Source: Omphiscola glabra
Lineage: Eukaryota; Mollusca; Gastropoda; Lymnaeidae
Assembly: GCA_964017045.1 (NCBI GenBank)
Contig: OZ024796.1
Span: 498,501 to 562,500 of the forward strand
Reading direction: 5' to 3'
Length of the DNA: 64,000 bases
A program made the position numbers and the translations under genes. Positions 10,473 to 23,248 of this stretch are shown one piece after another; position 1 is the first letter of the stretch, and every line of letters starts with the position of its first letter. Below the pieces are notes generated by a model. The model made no database searches. It saw nothing but the letters and a program-made list of their open reading frames with translations, and was not told the DNA's origin.

Positions 10473-11084
10473 TATAAATGAAAAATGAAGGCAAACAACA
10501 AAAGAAAAATTAATAAATTCGTGCATTTCTTGTGGCTGTGTTTTATTAACATTGGGGGGGGGGGGGGTGTGTAGTTTGATGAGTTTACATTAAATTTATT
10601 ATTTGGATAGGGGTAAGGCGCAGATATCTGTACTTGCCAACCTCTGAGATATATGGACGACACTGATACCCTCTCAGATGGAACGCCACTGACTTAACGA
10701 TATCATAAAGTTTGTGTCTTACTTGAGGTAAAATATACTGTTATTTCCTAGCACTACGAACGCTCCATTAAAATATATGGTAGTTGTTATGGTTCGTTGT
10801 TTTCAATGCCCATGACTAAATATTACGTGAATATTCTTGTTGGATTAGTCAATACAGACGATTCAAAAACGGAAGGCCACATGCTCCTTATGGTCCTTGT
10901 GGAAAGGTGGATAAGTGGATAAGTGGCCCAGGGATCAAGAACATCCGTATATTGTCTGCTTTGCACTGACTAATCCATCCCTCTTAAATTTGTTATCACC
11001 TCGTGTGAACGTTAATCCATCGTATGAAAACTATCCATCTTTGATGTGTAGAAATTGATCATTAAAAATACCAAATATAAGATA
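10473..11084. other. Intergenic, nothing recognised
   Basis: Contains a G14 run at 10553-10567 and otherwise unique AT-rich sequence. There is no gene I can support. Confidence 0.4.
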
Positions 11085-12168
11085 TAAGCACCATTATAAA
11101 GTACCCACTATTAGCACCATTAAAAATTACCCACTATTAGCACCATAAAGAGGTAACCACTATTAGCACCATTAACAAGTATCCACTGTTAGACCCATTA
11201 AGAAGTACCCACTATTAGCACCATTAAACATTTCCCACTATAGTACCATTAAGAAGTACCCACTATTAGCGCCATTAAAAAGTACACACTATTAGTACCA
11301 TTAAAAAGTACCAAGTATTAGCCTAATTAAGAAGTACCCACTATTAGCACCATTAAAAAGTTCCCACTATAGCGGCATTAAGAAGTACCCACTATTAGCA
11401 CCATTAAAAAGTACCAAGTATTAGCCTAATTAAGAAGTACCCACTATTAGTACCATTAAAAAGTACCAAGTATTAGCCTAATTAAGAAGTACCCACTATT
11501 AGCACCATTAAAAAGTTCCCACTATAGCGGCATTAAGAAGTACCCACTATTAGCACCATTAAAAAGTTCCCACTATAGCACCATTAAAAAGTACACACTA
11601 TTAGTCCCATTAAAAAGTACCAATTATTACCCTCATTAAAAAGTACACACTATTAGTACCATTAAAAAGTACACACTATTAGCACCATTAAAAATACCAA
11701 CTATTAGCCTCATTAAAAAGTACCAACTATTAGCCTCATTAAAAAGTACCAACTATTAGCCTCATTAAAAAGTACCAACTATTAGCCTCATTAAAAAGTA
11801 CCAACTATTAGCCTCATTAAAAAGTACCAATTATTAGCCTCATTAAAAAGTACCAACTATTAGCCTCATTAAAAAGTACCAACTATTAGCCTCATTAAAA
11901 AGTACCAGCTATTAGCCTCATTAAAATGTACCAACTATTAGCCTCATTAAAAAGTACCAGCTATTAGCCTCATTAAAAAGTACCAACTATTAGCCTCATT
12001 AAAAAGTACCAGCTATTAGCCTCATTAAAAAGTACCAACTATTAGCCTCATTAAAAAGTACCAACTATTAGCCTCATTAAAAAGTACCAGCTATTAGCCT
12101 CATTAAAATGTACCAACTATTAGCCTCATTAAAATGTACCAACTATTAGCCTCATTAAAAGTATCAAA
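11085..12168. repeat. 26-bp tandem array, graded homogeneity
   Basis: About 42 copies of a unit with core CATTAAAAAGTACCAACTAT then TAGCCT. Copies before about 11690 are divergent (CCCACTATTAGCA, CACACTATTAGTA, CACTATAGCGG); those after 11690 are nearly identical apart from a recurring CAGC/CAAC difference. Sequence age therefore runs left (old) to right (young). Confidence 0.95.
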
Positions 12169-12519
12169 TGTGTTGCATTCTGGTGTTATGAAACTTAAAA
12201 AGTCATCTAATACTCAACACTAAGAAGCATACCTGAAACAATTATTATTTATAACTTAGATAACTAACATCACGTGGTTGAAGTTCGTATATTTGAACTT
12301 GGACTCGTTTGTCTGATCAAAATGAAATTGAACTTCTAAACATTCAATATTTTGTATTTTTTCCCTCACATTGAAAATAAACGACATGTCCAGCATGGCC
12401 TTGAACTCGGTACTGAATTTGTCAGCCAAAATCATTGTCCAACTCTTATTTAAGCAGATTTTTACATCCATATTACTCTGCGGACGGTATAACCGATGGT
12501 GTTATTTGGTCTCTGTAAG

Positions 12520-12800
12520 TCTTAACCTAGAGCCCTAGAGCAGTGCTTTTGTCTAGCATTAACACAGAGCAGTGCTTTGTTCTAGTCATCTTAACCTAGA
12601 GCAGTGCTTTGTTCTAGTCTTCTTAACCTAGAGCAGTGCTTTGTTCTAGTCTTCTTAACCTAGAGCAGTGCTTTGTTCTAGTCTTCTTAACCTAGAGCAG
12701 TGCTTTGTTCTAGTCTTCTTAACCTAGAGCAGTGCTTTGTTCTAGTCTTCTTAACATAGAGCCGTGCTTTGTTGTCTATTCATAACCTAGAGCAGTGCAT
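12520..12800. repeat. 32-bp tandem array
   Basis: About eight copies with core CCTAGAGCAGTGCTTTGTTC then TAGTCTTCTTAA. The central five units are identical and the outer ones degenerate. Confidence 0.92.
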
Positions 12801-13168
12801 TGGTCACTAGTCTTAACATAAGGCATCTTAAAGAACTGATTTCTAAACACGTATCCTTAAAGAACGTGCGCTCTTCAACCCAGTCCTTACTGAGAGTTCC
12901 CAGTGTGGATGGACACAGAAAGAAGTCATACGGAGTGCGCTCTTTTGAAGCGATAGCGCCAAAATAATGGAACAGTTTGCTTAAATCTTTGAGGGACTTT
13001 AAAAAGGATAAAAGGTAATAATTTAAGAAACATTTAAAGACGTTTTTCTTTAGATAGATTTGGTTAGCATGGATACAAACGTTATCAAGTATTCAATCAA
13101 TCAATTGACCAAAAAAAAACTACAAACTAAACACAAATTAAAATGACATTAAACAACATTAAGGAAAT
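12801..13168. other. Intergenic spacer before the large array
   Basis: Unique sequence without a supportable gene. The block around 12925-13070, including AAATAATGGAACAGTTTGC, resembles the tail of a retroposed LINE but is too short to call. Confidence 0.3.
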
Positions 13169-16100
13169 CCACTGCTAGTCTGCTCTCCACTGCTAGTCTT
13201 GTCTCCACTGCTAGTCTTGTCTCCACTGCTAGTCTTGTCTCCACTGCTAGTCTGCTCTCCACTGCTAGTCTGCTCTCCAATGCTAGTCTGCTCTCCACTG
13301 CTAGTCTGCTCTCCACTGCTAGTCTGCTCTCCACTGCTAGTCTGCTCTCCACTGCTAGTCTTGTCTCCACTGCTAGTCTTGTCTCCACTGCTAGTCTGCT
13401 CTCCACTGCTAGTCTTGTCTCCACTGCTAGTCTTGTCTCCACTGCTAGTCTGCTCTCCGCTGCTAGTCTTGTCTCCACAACTAGTCTTGTCTCCACTACT
13501 AGTCTGCTCTCCACTGCTAGTCTGCTCTCCACAACTAGTCTTGTCTCCGCTGCTAGTCTTGTCTCCGCTGCTAGTCTGCTCTCCACTACTAGTCTGCTCT
13601 CCACTGCTAGTCTTGTCTCCACTGCTAGTCTTGTCTCCACTGCTAGTCTTGTCTCCACTGCTAGTCTTGTCTCCACTGCTAGTCTTGTCTCCACTGCTAG
13701 TCTGCTCTCAACTGCTAGTCTTGTCTCCGCTGCTAGTCTTGTCTCCACTGCTAGTCTGCTCTCCACTGCTAGTCTTGTCTCCACAACTAGTTTGCTCTCC
13801 ACTGCTAGTCTTGTCTCCACTGCTAGTCTTGTCTCCACTGCTAGTCTTGTCTCCGCTGCTAGTCTGCTCTCCACTGCTAGTCTTGTCTCCACTGCTAGTC
13901 TTGTCTCCACTGCTAGTCTGCTCTCCACTGCTAGTCTTGTCTCCACTGCTAGTCTTGTCTCAACTGCTAGTCTGCTCTCCACTGCTAGTCTTGTCTCCAC
14001 TGCTAGTCTGCTCTCCACTGCTAGTCTTGTCTCCACTGCTAGTCTGCTCTCCACTGCTAGTCTTGTCTCCACTGCTAGTCTTGTCTCCGCTGCTAGTCTT
14101 GTCTCCACTGCTAGTCTTGTCTCCACTGCTAGTCTTGTCTCCACTGCTAGTCTGCTCTCCACTGCTAGTCTTGTCTCCACTGCTAGTCTTGTCTCCACTG
14201 CTAGTCTTGTCTCCACAACTAGTCTTGTCTCCACAACTAGTCTTGTCTCCACTGCTAGTCTGCTCTCCACTGCTAGTCTTGTCTCCACTGCTAGTCTTGT
14301 CTCCGCTGCTAGTCTTGTCTCCACTGCTAGTCTTGTCTCCGCTGCTAGTCTGCTCTCCACTGCTAGTCTTGTCTCCACTGCTAGTCTTGTCTCCACTGCT
14401 AGTCTGCTCTCCACTGCTAGTCTTGTCTCCACTGCTAGTCTTGTCTCCACTGCTAGTCTGCTCTCCACTGCTAGTCTTGTCTCCACTGCTAGTCTGCTCT
14501 CCACTGCTAGTCTTGTCTCCACTGCTAGTCTGCTCTCCACTGCTAGTCTTGTCTCCACTGCTAGTCTTGTCTCCGCTGCTAGTCTTGTCTCCACTGCTAG
14601 TCTTGTCTCCACTGCTAGTCTTGTCTCCACTGCTAGTCTGCTCTCCACTGCTAGTCTTGTCTCCACTGCTAGTCTTGTCTCCACTGCTAGTCTTGTCTCC
14701 ACAACTAGTCTTGTCTCCACAACTAGTCTTGTCGCCACTGCTAGTCTGCTCTCCACTGCTAGTCTTGTCTCCACTGCTAGTCTTGTCTCCGCTGCTAGTC
14801 TTGTCTCCACTGCTAGTCTTGTCTCCACTGCTAGTCTTGTCTCCACTGCTAGTCTGCTCTCCACTGCTAGTCTTGTCTCCACTGCTAGTCTTGTCTCCAC
14901 TGCTAGTCTTGTCTCCACTGCTAGTCTGCTCTCCACTGCTAGTCTTGTCTCCACTGCTAGTCTGCTCTCCACTGCTAGTCTTGTCTCCACTGCTAGTCTT
15001 GTCTCCACTGCTAGTCTGCTCTCCACTGCTAGTCTTGTCTCCACTGCTAGTCTGCTCTCCACTGCTAGTCTTGTCTCCGCTGCTAGTCTTGTCTCCACTG
15101 CTAGTCTGCTCTCCACTGCTAGTCTTGTCTCCACAACTAGTCTTGTCTCCGCTGCTAGTCTTGTCTCCACTGCTAGTCTTGTCTCCACTGCTAGTCTTGT
15201 CTCCACTGCTAGTCTTGTCTCCACTGCTAGTCTTGTCTCCACAACTAGTCTTGTCTCCACTGCTAGTCTTGTCTCCACTGCTAGTCTTGTCTCCACTGCT
15301 AGTCTTGTCTCCACTGCTAGTCTTGTCTCCGCTGCTAGTCTTGTCTCCACTGCTACTCTTGTCTCCGCTGCTAGTCTTGTCTCCACTGCTAGTCTTGTCT
15401 CCACTGCTAGTCTTGTCCCCACTGCTAGTCTTGTCTCTGCTGCTAGTCTGCTCTCCACTGCTAGTCTTGTATCCACTGCTAGTCTGCTCTCCACTGCTAG
15501 TCTTGTATCCACTGCTAGTCTGATCTCCACTGCTAATCTTGTCTCCACTACTAGTCTGCTCTCCACTGCTAGTCTTGTCTCCACTGCTAGTCTTGTCTCC
15601 ACTGCTAGTCTTGTCTCCACTGCTAGTCTGCTCTCCACTGCTAGTCTTGTCTCCGCTGCTAGTCTGCTCTCCACTGCTACTCTTGTATCCACTGCTAGTC
15701 TTGTCTCCACTGCTAGTCTTGTCTCCACTGCTAGTCTTGTCTCCACTGCTAGTCTTGTCTCCACTGCTAGTCTTGTCTCCACTGCTAGTCTGCTCTCCCC
15801 TGCTAGTCTTGTATCCACTGCTAGTTTTGTCTCCACTGCTAGTCTGCTCTCCACTGCTAGTCTTGTCTCCACTGCTAGTCTGCTCTCCACTGCTAGTCTT
15901 GTCTCGACTGCTAGTCTGCTCTCCACTGCTAGTCTTGTCTCCACTGCTAGTCTGCTCTCCAGTGCTAGTGTTGTCTCCACTGCTAGTCTGCTCTCCACTG
16001 CTAGTCTTGTCTCCACTGCTAGTCTTGTCTCCGCTGCTAGTCTTGTCTCCACTGCTAGTCTTGTCTCCACTGCTAGTCTTGTCTCCACTGCTAGTCTGCT

Positions 16101-19100
16101 CTCCACTGCTAGTCTTGTCTCCACTGCTAGTCTTGTCTCCACTGCTAGTCTTGTCTCCACAACTAGTCTTGTCTCCACAACTAGTCTTGTCTCCACTGCT
16201 AGTCTGCTCTCCACTGCTAGTCTTGTCTCCACTGCTAGTCTTGTCTCCGCTGCTAGTCTTGTCTCCACTGCTAGTCTTGTCTCCACTGCTAGTCTTGTCT
16301 CCACTGCTAGTCTTGTCTCCACTGCTAGTCTGCTCTCCACTGCTAGTCTTGTCTCCACTGCTAGTCTTGTCTCCACTGCTAGTCTTGTCTCCACTGCTAG
16401 TCTTGTCTCCACAACTAGTCTTGTCTCCACTGCTAGTCTTGTCTCCACTGCTAGTCTTGTCTCCACTGCTAGTCTTGTCTCCACTGCTAGTCTTGTCTCC
16501 GCTGCTAGTCTTGTCTCCACTGCTACTCTTGTCTCCGTTGCTAGTATTGTCTCCACTGCTAGTCTTGTCTCCACTGCTAGTCTTGTCTCCACTGCTAGTC
16601 TTGTCTCTGCTGCTAGTCTGCTCTCCACTGCTAGTCTTGTATCCACTGCTAGTCTGCTCTCCACTGCTAGTCTTGTATCCACTGCTAGTCTGCTCTCCAC
16701 TGCTAGTCTTGTCTCCACTACTAGTCTGCTCTCCACTGCTAGTCTTGTCTCCACTGCTAGTCTTGTCTCCACTGCTAGTCTTGTCTCCACTGCTAGTCTG
16801 CTCTCCACTGCTAGTCTTGTCTCCGCTGCTAGTCTGCTCTCCACTGCTAGTCTTGTATACACTGCTAGTCTTGTCTCCGCTGCTAGTCTTGTATCCACTG
16901 CTAGTCTTGTCTCCACTGCTAGTCTTGTCTCCACTGCTAGTCTTGTCTCCACTGCTAGTCTGCTCTCCCCTGCTAGTCTTGTATCCACTGCTAGTTTTGT
17001 CTCCACTGCTAGTCTTGTCTCCACTGTCAGTCTTGTCTCCACTGCTAGTCTTGTCTCCACTGCTAGTCTTGTCTCCACTGGTAGTCTTGTCTCCACAGCT
17101 AGTCTTGTCTCCACTGCTAGTCTGCTCTCCACTGCTAGTCTTGTCTCCGCTGCTAGTCTTGTCTCCGCTGCTAGTCTTGTCTCCACTGCTAGTCTTTTCT
17201 CCGCTGCTAGTCTTGTCTCCACTGCTAGTCTTGTCTCCACTGCTAGTCTTGTCTCCGCTGCTAGTCTTGTCTCCGCTGCTAGTCTTGTCTCCGCTGCTAG
17301 TCTTGTCTCCACTGCTAGTCTTGTCTCCGCTGCTAGTCTTGTCTCCGGTGCTAGTCTTGTCTCCACTGCTAGTCTTGTCTCCGCTGCTAGTCTTGTCTCC
17401 ACTGCTAGTCTTGTCTCCACTGCTAGTCTTGTCTCCACTGCTAGTCTTGTCTCCACTGCTAGTCTTGTCTCCACTGCTAGTCTTGTCTCCACTGCTAGTC
17501 TGCTCTCCCCTGCTAGTCTTGTATCCACTGCTAGTTTTGTCTCCACTGCTAGTCTTGTCTCCACTGTCAGTCTTGTCTCCACTGCTAGTCTTGTCTCCAC
17601 TGCTAGTCTTGTCTCCACTGGTAGTCTTGTCTCCACAGCTAGTCTTGTCTCCACTGCTAGTCTGCTCTCCACTGCTAGTCTTGTCTCCGCTGCTAGTCTT
17701 GTCTCCGCTGCTAGTCTTGTCTCCACTGCTAGTCTTTTCTCCTCTGCTAGTCTTGTCTCCACTGCTAGTCTTGTCTCCACTGCTAGTCTTGTCTCCACTG
17801 CTAGTCTTGTCTCCGCTGCTAGTCTTGTCTCCGCTGCTAGTCTTGTCTCCGCTGCTAGTCTTGTCTCCACTGCTAGTCTTGTCTCCGCTGCTAGTCTTGT
17901 CTCCGGTGCTAGTCTTGTCTCCACTGCTAGTCTTGTCTCCGCTGCTAGTCTTGTCTCCACTGCTAGTCTTGTCTCCACTGCTAGTCTTGTCTCCACTGCT
18001 AGTCTGCTCTCCACTGCTAGTCTTGTCTCCAATGCTAGTCTTGTCTCCACTGCTAGTCTCGTATCCACTGCTAGGCGTGTCTCCACTGCTAGTCTGCTCT
18101 CCACTGCTAGTCTGCTCTCCACTGCTAGTCTGCTATCCACTGCTAGTCTGCTCTCCACTGCTAGTCTTGTCTCCACTGCTAGTCCTGTCTCCACTGCTAG
18201 TCTGGTCTCCACTGGTATCCTGCTGTCCACTGCTAGTCTTGTCTCCACAACTAGTCTTGTCTCCACTGCTAGTCTTGTCTCCACAGCTAGTCTTGTCTGT
18301 AGAGTTAGTCTTGTCTCCAAAGCTAGTCTCGTATCTACAACTAGTCTTTTCTCCACTGCTAGTCTGTTCTCCACTGCTAGTCTTGTCTCCACTTGTAGTC
18401 TCCTTTCCACTGCTAGTCTTGTCTCCACAGCTAGTCTTGTCTCCACTGCTAGTCTTGTTTCCACAGCTAGTCTTGTCTGTACAGTTAGTCTTGTCTTCAA
18501 AGCTAGTCTCGCCTCTACAGCTAGTCTTTTCTCTGCTGCTAGTCTGCTCTCCACTGCTAGTCTTGTCCCCACTGCTAGTCCTGTCTCCACTGCTAGTCTT
18601 GTCTCCACTGCTAGTCTTGTCTCCACAGCTAGTCTTGTCTGTAGAGTTAGTCTTGTCTCCAAAGCTAGTCTCGTCTCTACAACTAGTCTTGTCTCCACTG
18701 CTAGTCCTGTCTCCACTGCTAGTCTTGTCTCCACTTGTAGTCTCCTCTCCACTGCTAGTCTTGTCTCCACAACTAGTCTTGACTCCACTGCTAGTCTTGT
18801 CTCCACAGCTAGTCTTGTCTCTGCTGCTAGTCTTGTCTCCGCTGCTAGTCTTGTCTCCAAAGCTAGTCTCGCCTCTACAGCTAGTCTTTTCTCTGCTGCT
18901 AGTCTGCTCTCCACTGCTAGTCTTGTCTCCACTGCTAGTCCTGTCTCCACTGCCAGTCGTGTCTCCACTGGTAGTCTCCTCTCCACTGCTAGTCTTGTCT
19001 CCACAACTAGTCTTGTCTCCACTGCTAGTCTTGTCTCCACAGCTAGTCTTGTCTGTACAGTTAGTCTTGTCTCCAAAGCTAGTCTTGTCTCCACTGCTAG

Positions 19101-21172
19101 TCTTGTCTCCGCTGCTAGTCTTGTCTCCACTGCTAGTCTTGTCTCCACTGCTAGTCTTGTCTCCACTGCTAGTCTTGTCTCCACTGCTAGTCTTGTCTCC
19201 ACTGCTAGTCTTGTCTCCACTGCTAGTCTGCTCTCCCCTGCTAGTCTTGTATCCACTGCTAGTTTTGTCTCCACTGCTAGTCTTGTCTCCACTGTCAGTC
19301 TTGTCTCCACTGCTAGTCTTGTCTCCACTGCTAGTCTTGTCTCCACTGGTAGTCTTGTCTCCACAGCTAGTCTTGTCTCCACTGCTAGTCTGCTCTCCAC
19401 TGCTAGTCTTGTCTCCGCTGCTAGTCTTGTCTCCGCTGCTAGTCTTGTCTCCACTGCTAGTCTTTTCTCCTCTGCTAGTCTTGTCTCCACTGCTAGTCTT
19501 GTCTCCACTGCTAGTCTTGTCTCCACTGCTAGTCTTGTCTCCACTGCTAGTCTTGTCTCCACTGCTAGTCTGCTCTCCCCTGCTAGTCTTGTATCCACTG
19601 CTAGTTTTGTCTCCACTGCTAGTCTTGTCTCCACTGTCAGTCTTGTCTCCACTGCTAGTCTTGTCTCCACTGCTAGTCTTGTCTCCACTGGTAGTCTTGT
19701 CTCCACAGCTAGTCTTGTCTCCACTGCTAGTCTGCTCTCCACTGCTAGTCTTGTCTCCGCTGCTAGTCTTGTCTCCGCTGCTAGTCTTGTCTCCACTGCT
19801 AGTCTTTTCTCCTCTGCTAATCTTGTCTCCACTGCTAGTCTTGTCTCCACTGCTAGTCTTGTCTCCGCTGCTAGTCTTGTCTCCGCTGCTAGTCTTGTCT
19901 CCGCTGCTAGTCTTGTCTCCACTGATAGTCTTGTCTCCGCTGCTAGTCTTGTCTCCGGTGCTAGTCTTGTCTCCACTGCTAGTCTTGTCTCCGCTGCTAG
20001 TCTTGTCTCCACTGCTAGTCTTGTCTCCACTGCTAGTCTTGTCTCCACTGCTAGTCTGCTCTCCACTGCTAGTCTTGTCTCCAATGCTAGTCTTGTCTCC
20101 ACTGCTAGTCTCGTATCCACTGCTAGGCGTGTCTCCACTGCTAGTCTGCTCTCCACTGCTAGTCTGCTCTACACTGCTAGTCTGCTATCCACTGCTAGTC
20201 TGCTCTCCACTGCTAGTCTTGTCTCCACTGCTAGTCCTGTCTCCACTGCTAGTCTGGTCTCCACTGGTATCCTGCTGTCCACTGCTAGTCTTGTCTCCAC
20301 AACTAGTCTTGTCTCCACTGCTAGTCTTGTCTCCACAGCTAGTCTTGTCTGTAGAGTTAGTTTTGTCTCCAAAGCTAGTCTCGTATCTACAACTAGTCTT
20401 TTCTCCACTGCTAGTCTGTTCTCCACTGCTAGTCTTGTCTCCACTTGTAGTCTCCTTTCCACTGCTAGTCTTGTCTCCACAGCTAGTCTTGTCTCCACTG
20501 CTAGTCTTGTTTCCACAGCTAGTCTTGTCTGTACAGTTAGTCTTGTCTTCAAAGCTAGTCTCGCCTCTACAGCTAGTCTTTTCTCTGCTGCTAGTCTGCT
20601 CTCCACTGCTAGTCTTGTCCCCACTGCTAGTCCTGTCTCCACTGCTAGTCTTGTCTCCACTGCTAGTCTTGTCTCCACAGCTAGTCTTGTCTGTAGAGTT
20701 AGTCTTGTCTCCAAAGCTAGTCTCGTCTCTACAACTAGTCTTGTCTCCACTGCTAGTCCTGTCTCCACTGCTAGTCTTGTCTCCACTTGTAGTCTCCTCT
20801 CCACTGCTAGTCTTGTCTCCACAACTAGTCTTGACTCCACTGCTAGTCTTGTCTCCACAGCTAGTCTTGTCTCTGCTGCTAGTCTTGTCTCCGCTGCTAG
20901 TCTTGTCTCCAAAGCTAGTCTCGCCTCTACAGCTAGTCTTTTCTCTGCTGCTAGTCTGCTCTCCACTGCTAGTCTTGTCTCCACTGCTAGTCCTGTCTCC
21001 ACTGCCAGTCGTGTCTCCACTGGTAGTCTCCTCTCCACTGCTAGTCTTGTCTCCACAACTAGTCTTGTCTCCACTGCTAGTCTTGTCTCCACAGCTAGTC
21101 TTGTCTGTACAGTTAGTCTTGTCTCCAAAGCTAGTCTCGTCTCTACGTCTAGTCTTTTCTCCGCTGCTAGTC
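13169..21172. repeat. 8-kb array of an 18-bp unit with higher-order structure
   Basis: About 445 copies of CTGCTAGTCTTGTCTCCA, with frequent variants CTGCTCTCC for TTGTCTCC, CAACTAGTC (creates ACTAGT), GTATCC and CTCCGC. Every length change I could trace is a multiple of 18, so the whole 8 kb stays in one register and at least three of the six frames are open for kilobases (for example 13149-20156 minus, hexapeptide ETRLAV; 13792-21183 plus, hexapeptide STASLV). Substitutions mostly change amino acids, and there are no conserved flanks, so I call it non-coding satellite. A single G-to-T nonsense change near 20167 splits the minus frame. Marked variants recur at multiples of 18, showing nested duplications (see findings). 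Confidence 0.95.
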
Positions 21173-21766
21173 TATTTAATTAACTTAGAAACCTCTAGGA
21201 CACATGCACCACCAAACTCCACCCACAACATCACTAAGTTGACGACTTTTGAAGTTGCACTCAACATGTACTTAATTTTTTTTTTACTTTCTTAAAATGT
21301 TTCTATTGATTGCAAATCTTGATGGGAATATAAAGATTATTACAAATTTCCATCGTGTACTTCATAAATATAATGGCATAGAAAATATTATTCCAAATTT
21401 AAATAAACCGATTTAAAATCCATTACCCTTTTTTTTCGTTCTTGATGTCCTAAATGGTGGTGTTGTATAAAAATAAAAAATTTTGGAATTAATTAAAAAT
21501 GCATAATTAGTCCGACAATTATTTATAAAATATTAGAAAAAAATAAATTTAAAAAAAACACCCTTTATGAAATCGCATTATTTTGTTTTACTATATTGTA
21601 TAATGCATTCAAAAAGAAATTTGACGCAAAATTTGATTTAGTGAACTGTAAATAAAGTTTGACCAAACTTCCGTCCGATCAAACTTCCGTCAATCAATTT
21701 TCCGTTGAAGAAATGTCTTTAAAACAACTTTCCGGTAACCAAAGTTAAGGCGTCGTAAAGTCTAGC
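21173..21766. other. AT-rich spacer between array and gene
   Basis: Very AT-rich unique sequence. At 21655-21735 a triple of CTTCCGTC-like motifs (ACTTCCGTCCGATC, ACTTCCGTCAATC, TTTTCCGTTG) precedes the putative promoter of the tocopherol-cyclase-like gene. ACTTCCG is an ETS-type site on its reverse strand. Confidence 0.35.
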
Positions 21767-21886
21767 TACGTCACAGCTAATTGTCACGTGCTCAGTGCCC
21801 GTGATCAGAGCAAGGCTGCAAGCTTTTAAATCGTTGAACAGATTTCGACAATAAAATCATACGTCAAGCATTTTATCATCCTAATG
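21767..21886 (+). promoter_or_regulatory. Putative promoter and 5' leader exon
   Basis: TACGTCA (21767-21773, CRE-like) and CACGTG (21785-21790, E-box) lie 100 bp upstream of CTAATG-GTGAGC, a good splice donor at 21887. The next acceptor is TTCTTCTCTTTAAACAG ending at 24194, eleven bases before the start codon of the tocopherol-cyclase-like gene. This suggests a non-coding first exon of roughly 21795-21886 and a 2.3-kb leader intron. No TATA box is evident. Joining would create a tiny upstream frame ending at TAA just before the main ATG. Confidence 0.4.
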
Positions 21887-21904
21887 GTGAGCTTTTCAAA
21901 TGTA

Positions 21905-22020
21905 GGTCTAGTGATATTTCATGGCTTGTTTAAAGTGATATTTCATGGCTTGTTTAAAGTGAGATCCATGGCTTGTTTAAAGGGAAATTTCTAGGCTTGT
22001 TTAAAGTGATATTTCTTGGC
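21905..22020. repeat. 24-bp tandem array
   Basis: Four to five copies with core ATATTTCATGGCTTGTTTAA then AGTG, the third and fourth copies diverged. It lies at the start of the putative leader intron. Confidence 0.85.
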
Positions 22021-23248
22021 CTTGTGAGAAAATAAATAGGAATATTTACAGAGTTTTACAGATTTGTTGAGTTTGAGGAATGATTCGAAACATAAATCAT
22101 TCCTGCTTTTGCTGTTTTTATTTATTTATTTGTACGTTAGAATTACTTTTTTTTTCAATATTTCTCCTGCTCTAGCTATATCAAGCAAAAATGATGCAGT
22201 AGCTTAAAAGCAACTAAAAATTTTGTTGAAGGTTTCCAAATAATAACAAAAAAGAAATTATCCATTTTAAAATGTGCGTTTTTCAATCACATAAATTCTA
22301 TGTTATTATTTAAACAAATTTAGCATAACACCGAAATACTTTTTCCATGTTGCCTTGAACAAGGTCATTCATGAGCAAGGGAGACAATTTTCATTTAAAC
22401 AATTTTTGCGCATATCATCAATCGACTAACGATAAGGTTGTTAGTTAATGATTATGATAGTGTAAGGAAACCATTCCAGTCAGCCCTATATTATCAGTAG
22501 TAATGTCTTATTAAAAATATGACTGGCCTTCTACTTTTTAAATTCTTACTTTACTAACGAGGAATTTAGTTGTTCTACTTTTATGACTATAATTATAAAA
22601 TATAAATTATAGTGGTACAATCTAATAAAGTATAAAGTAAAGAGTAACTACTTAGACTTAAGGCCTGAGTAATGTGACAGTAAAAGTAAAGTCTAAAGTA
22701 CAAACTGAGACTAGTCACACTAATTTAAAGTTACAGGCTTTATACTTTATTTTCTAAGACCAAGTTACAACAAATCCATTTCTAAGTCTAACTGACTTAA
22801 CTGAAGTAATTCAGGCTACTCAATTATTTATATTTTTAAATGTTTAAAAAATTAATATATAAGTATACGCCTAAAATTAATTCTTAGACTTCATAGACCG
22901 TATAGCCTTTTTAGTCCCTAGTAACTGAGACTTACTTAGACTACTTAGAGTTAAGAGAAGTCACAATTTTTAAATGCTTAACTTTAATAAATACTAATTT
23001 AAAAGTTATCCATTGTGATTGTGTATTGACATTGATAAGATATCATGAATCATGGCTTACTGACATCATAACCTAGCTAGTAATAGCATTAACATTATTA
23101 TTTTTAAAATGTATTATTTAGATCAGTCGTCTGCTGTTATGTTAATAAATGATTTTTTAAATTTAAAAAAAATTAAGTACTAAAAGTATTAGGCCTACTG
23201 CTGTACTGTACTGTAACACTTACCACCTTACTACACTGTAACATTGTA
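22021..23248. other. Putative leader intron, AT-rich
   Basis: No gene or RNA recognised. Around 22600-22990 related blocks such as AGTCTAAAGTA, GAGACTAGTCAC, AAGTCTAACTGACTTAA and TTAGACTACTTAGAG recur in both orientations, so a degraded inverted-repeat element may lie there. Confidence 0.35.

Noticed and set aside
13149..20156. 2335-codon open frame of ETRLAV hexapeptides (and plus-strand frames of 1918 and 2463 codons over the same DNA)
   Set aside because: All are read-through of the 18-bp array, several frames on both strands are open at once, substitutions mostly change residues, and no non-repeat coding flank or start context is present.
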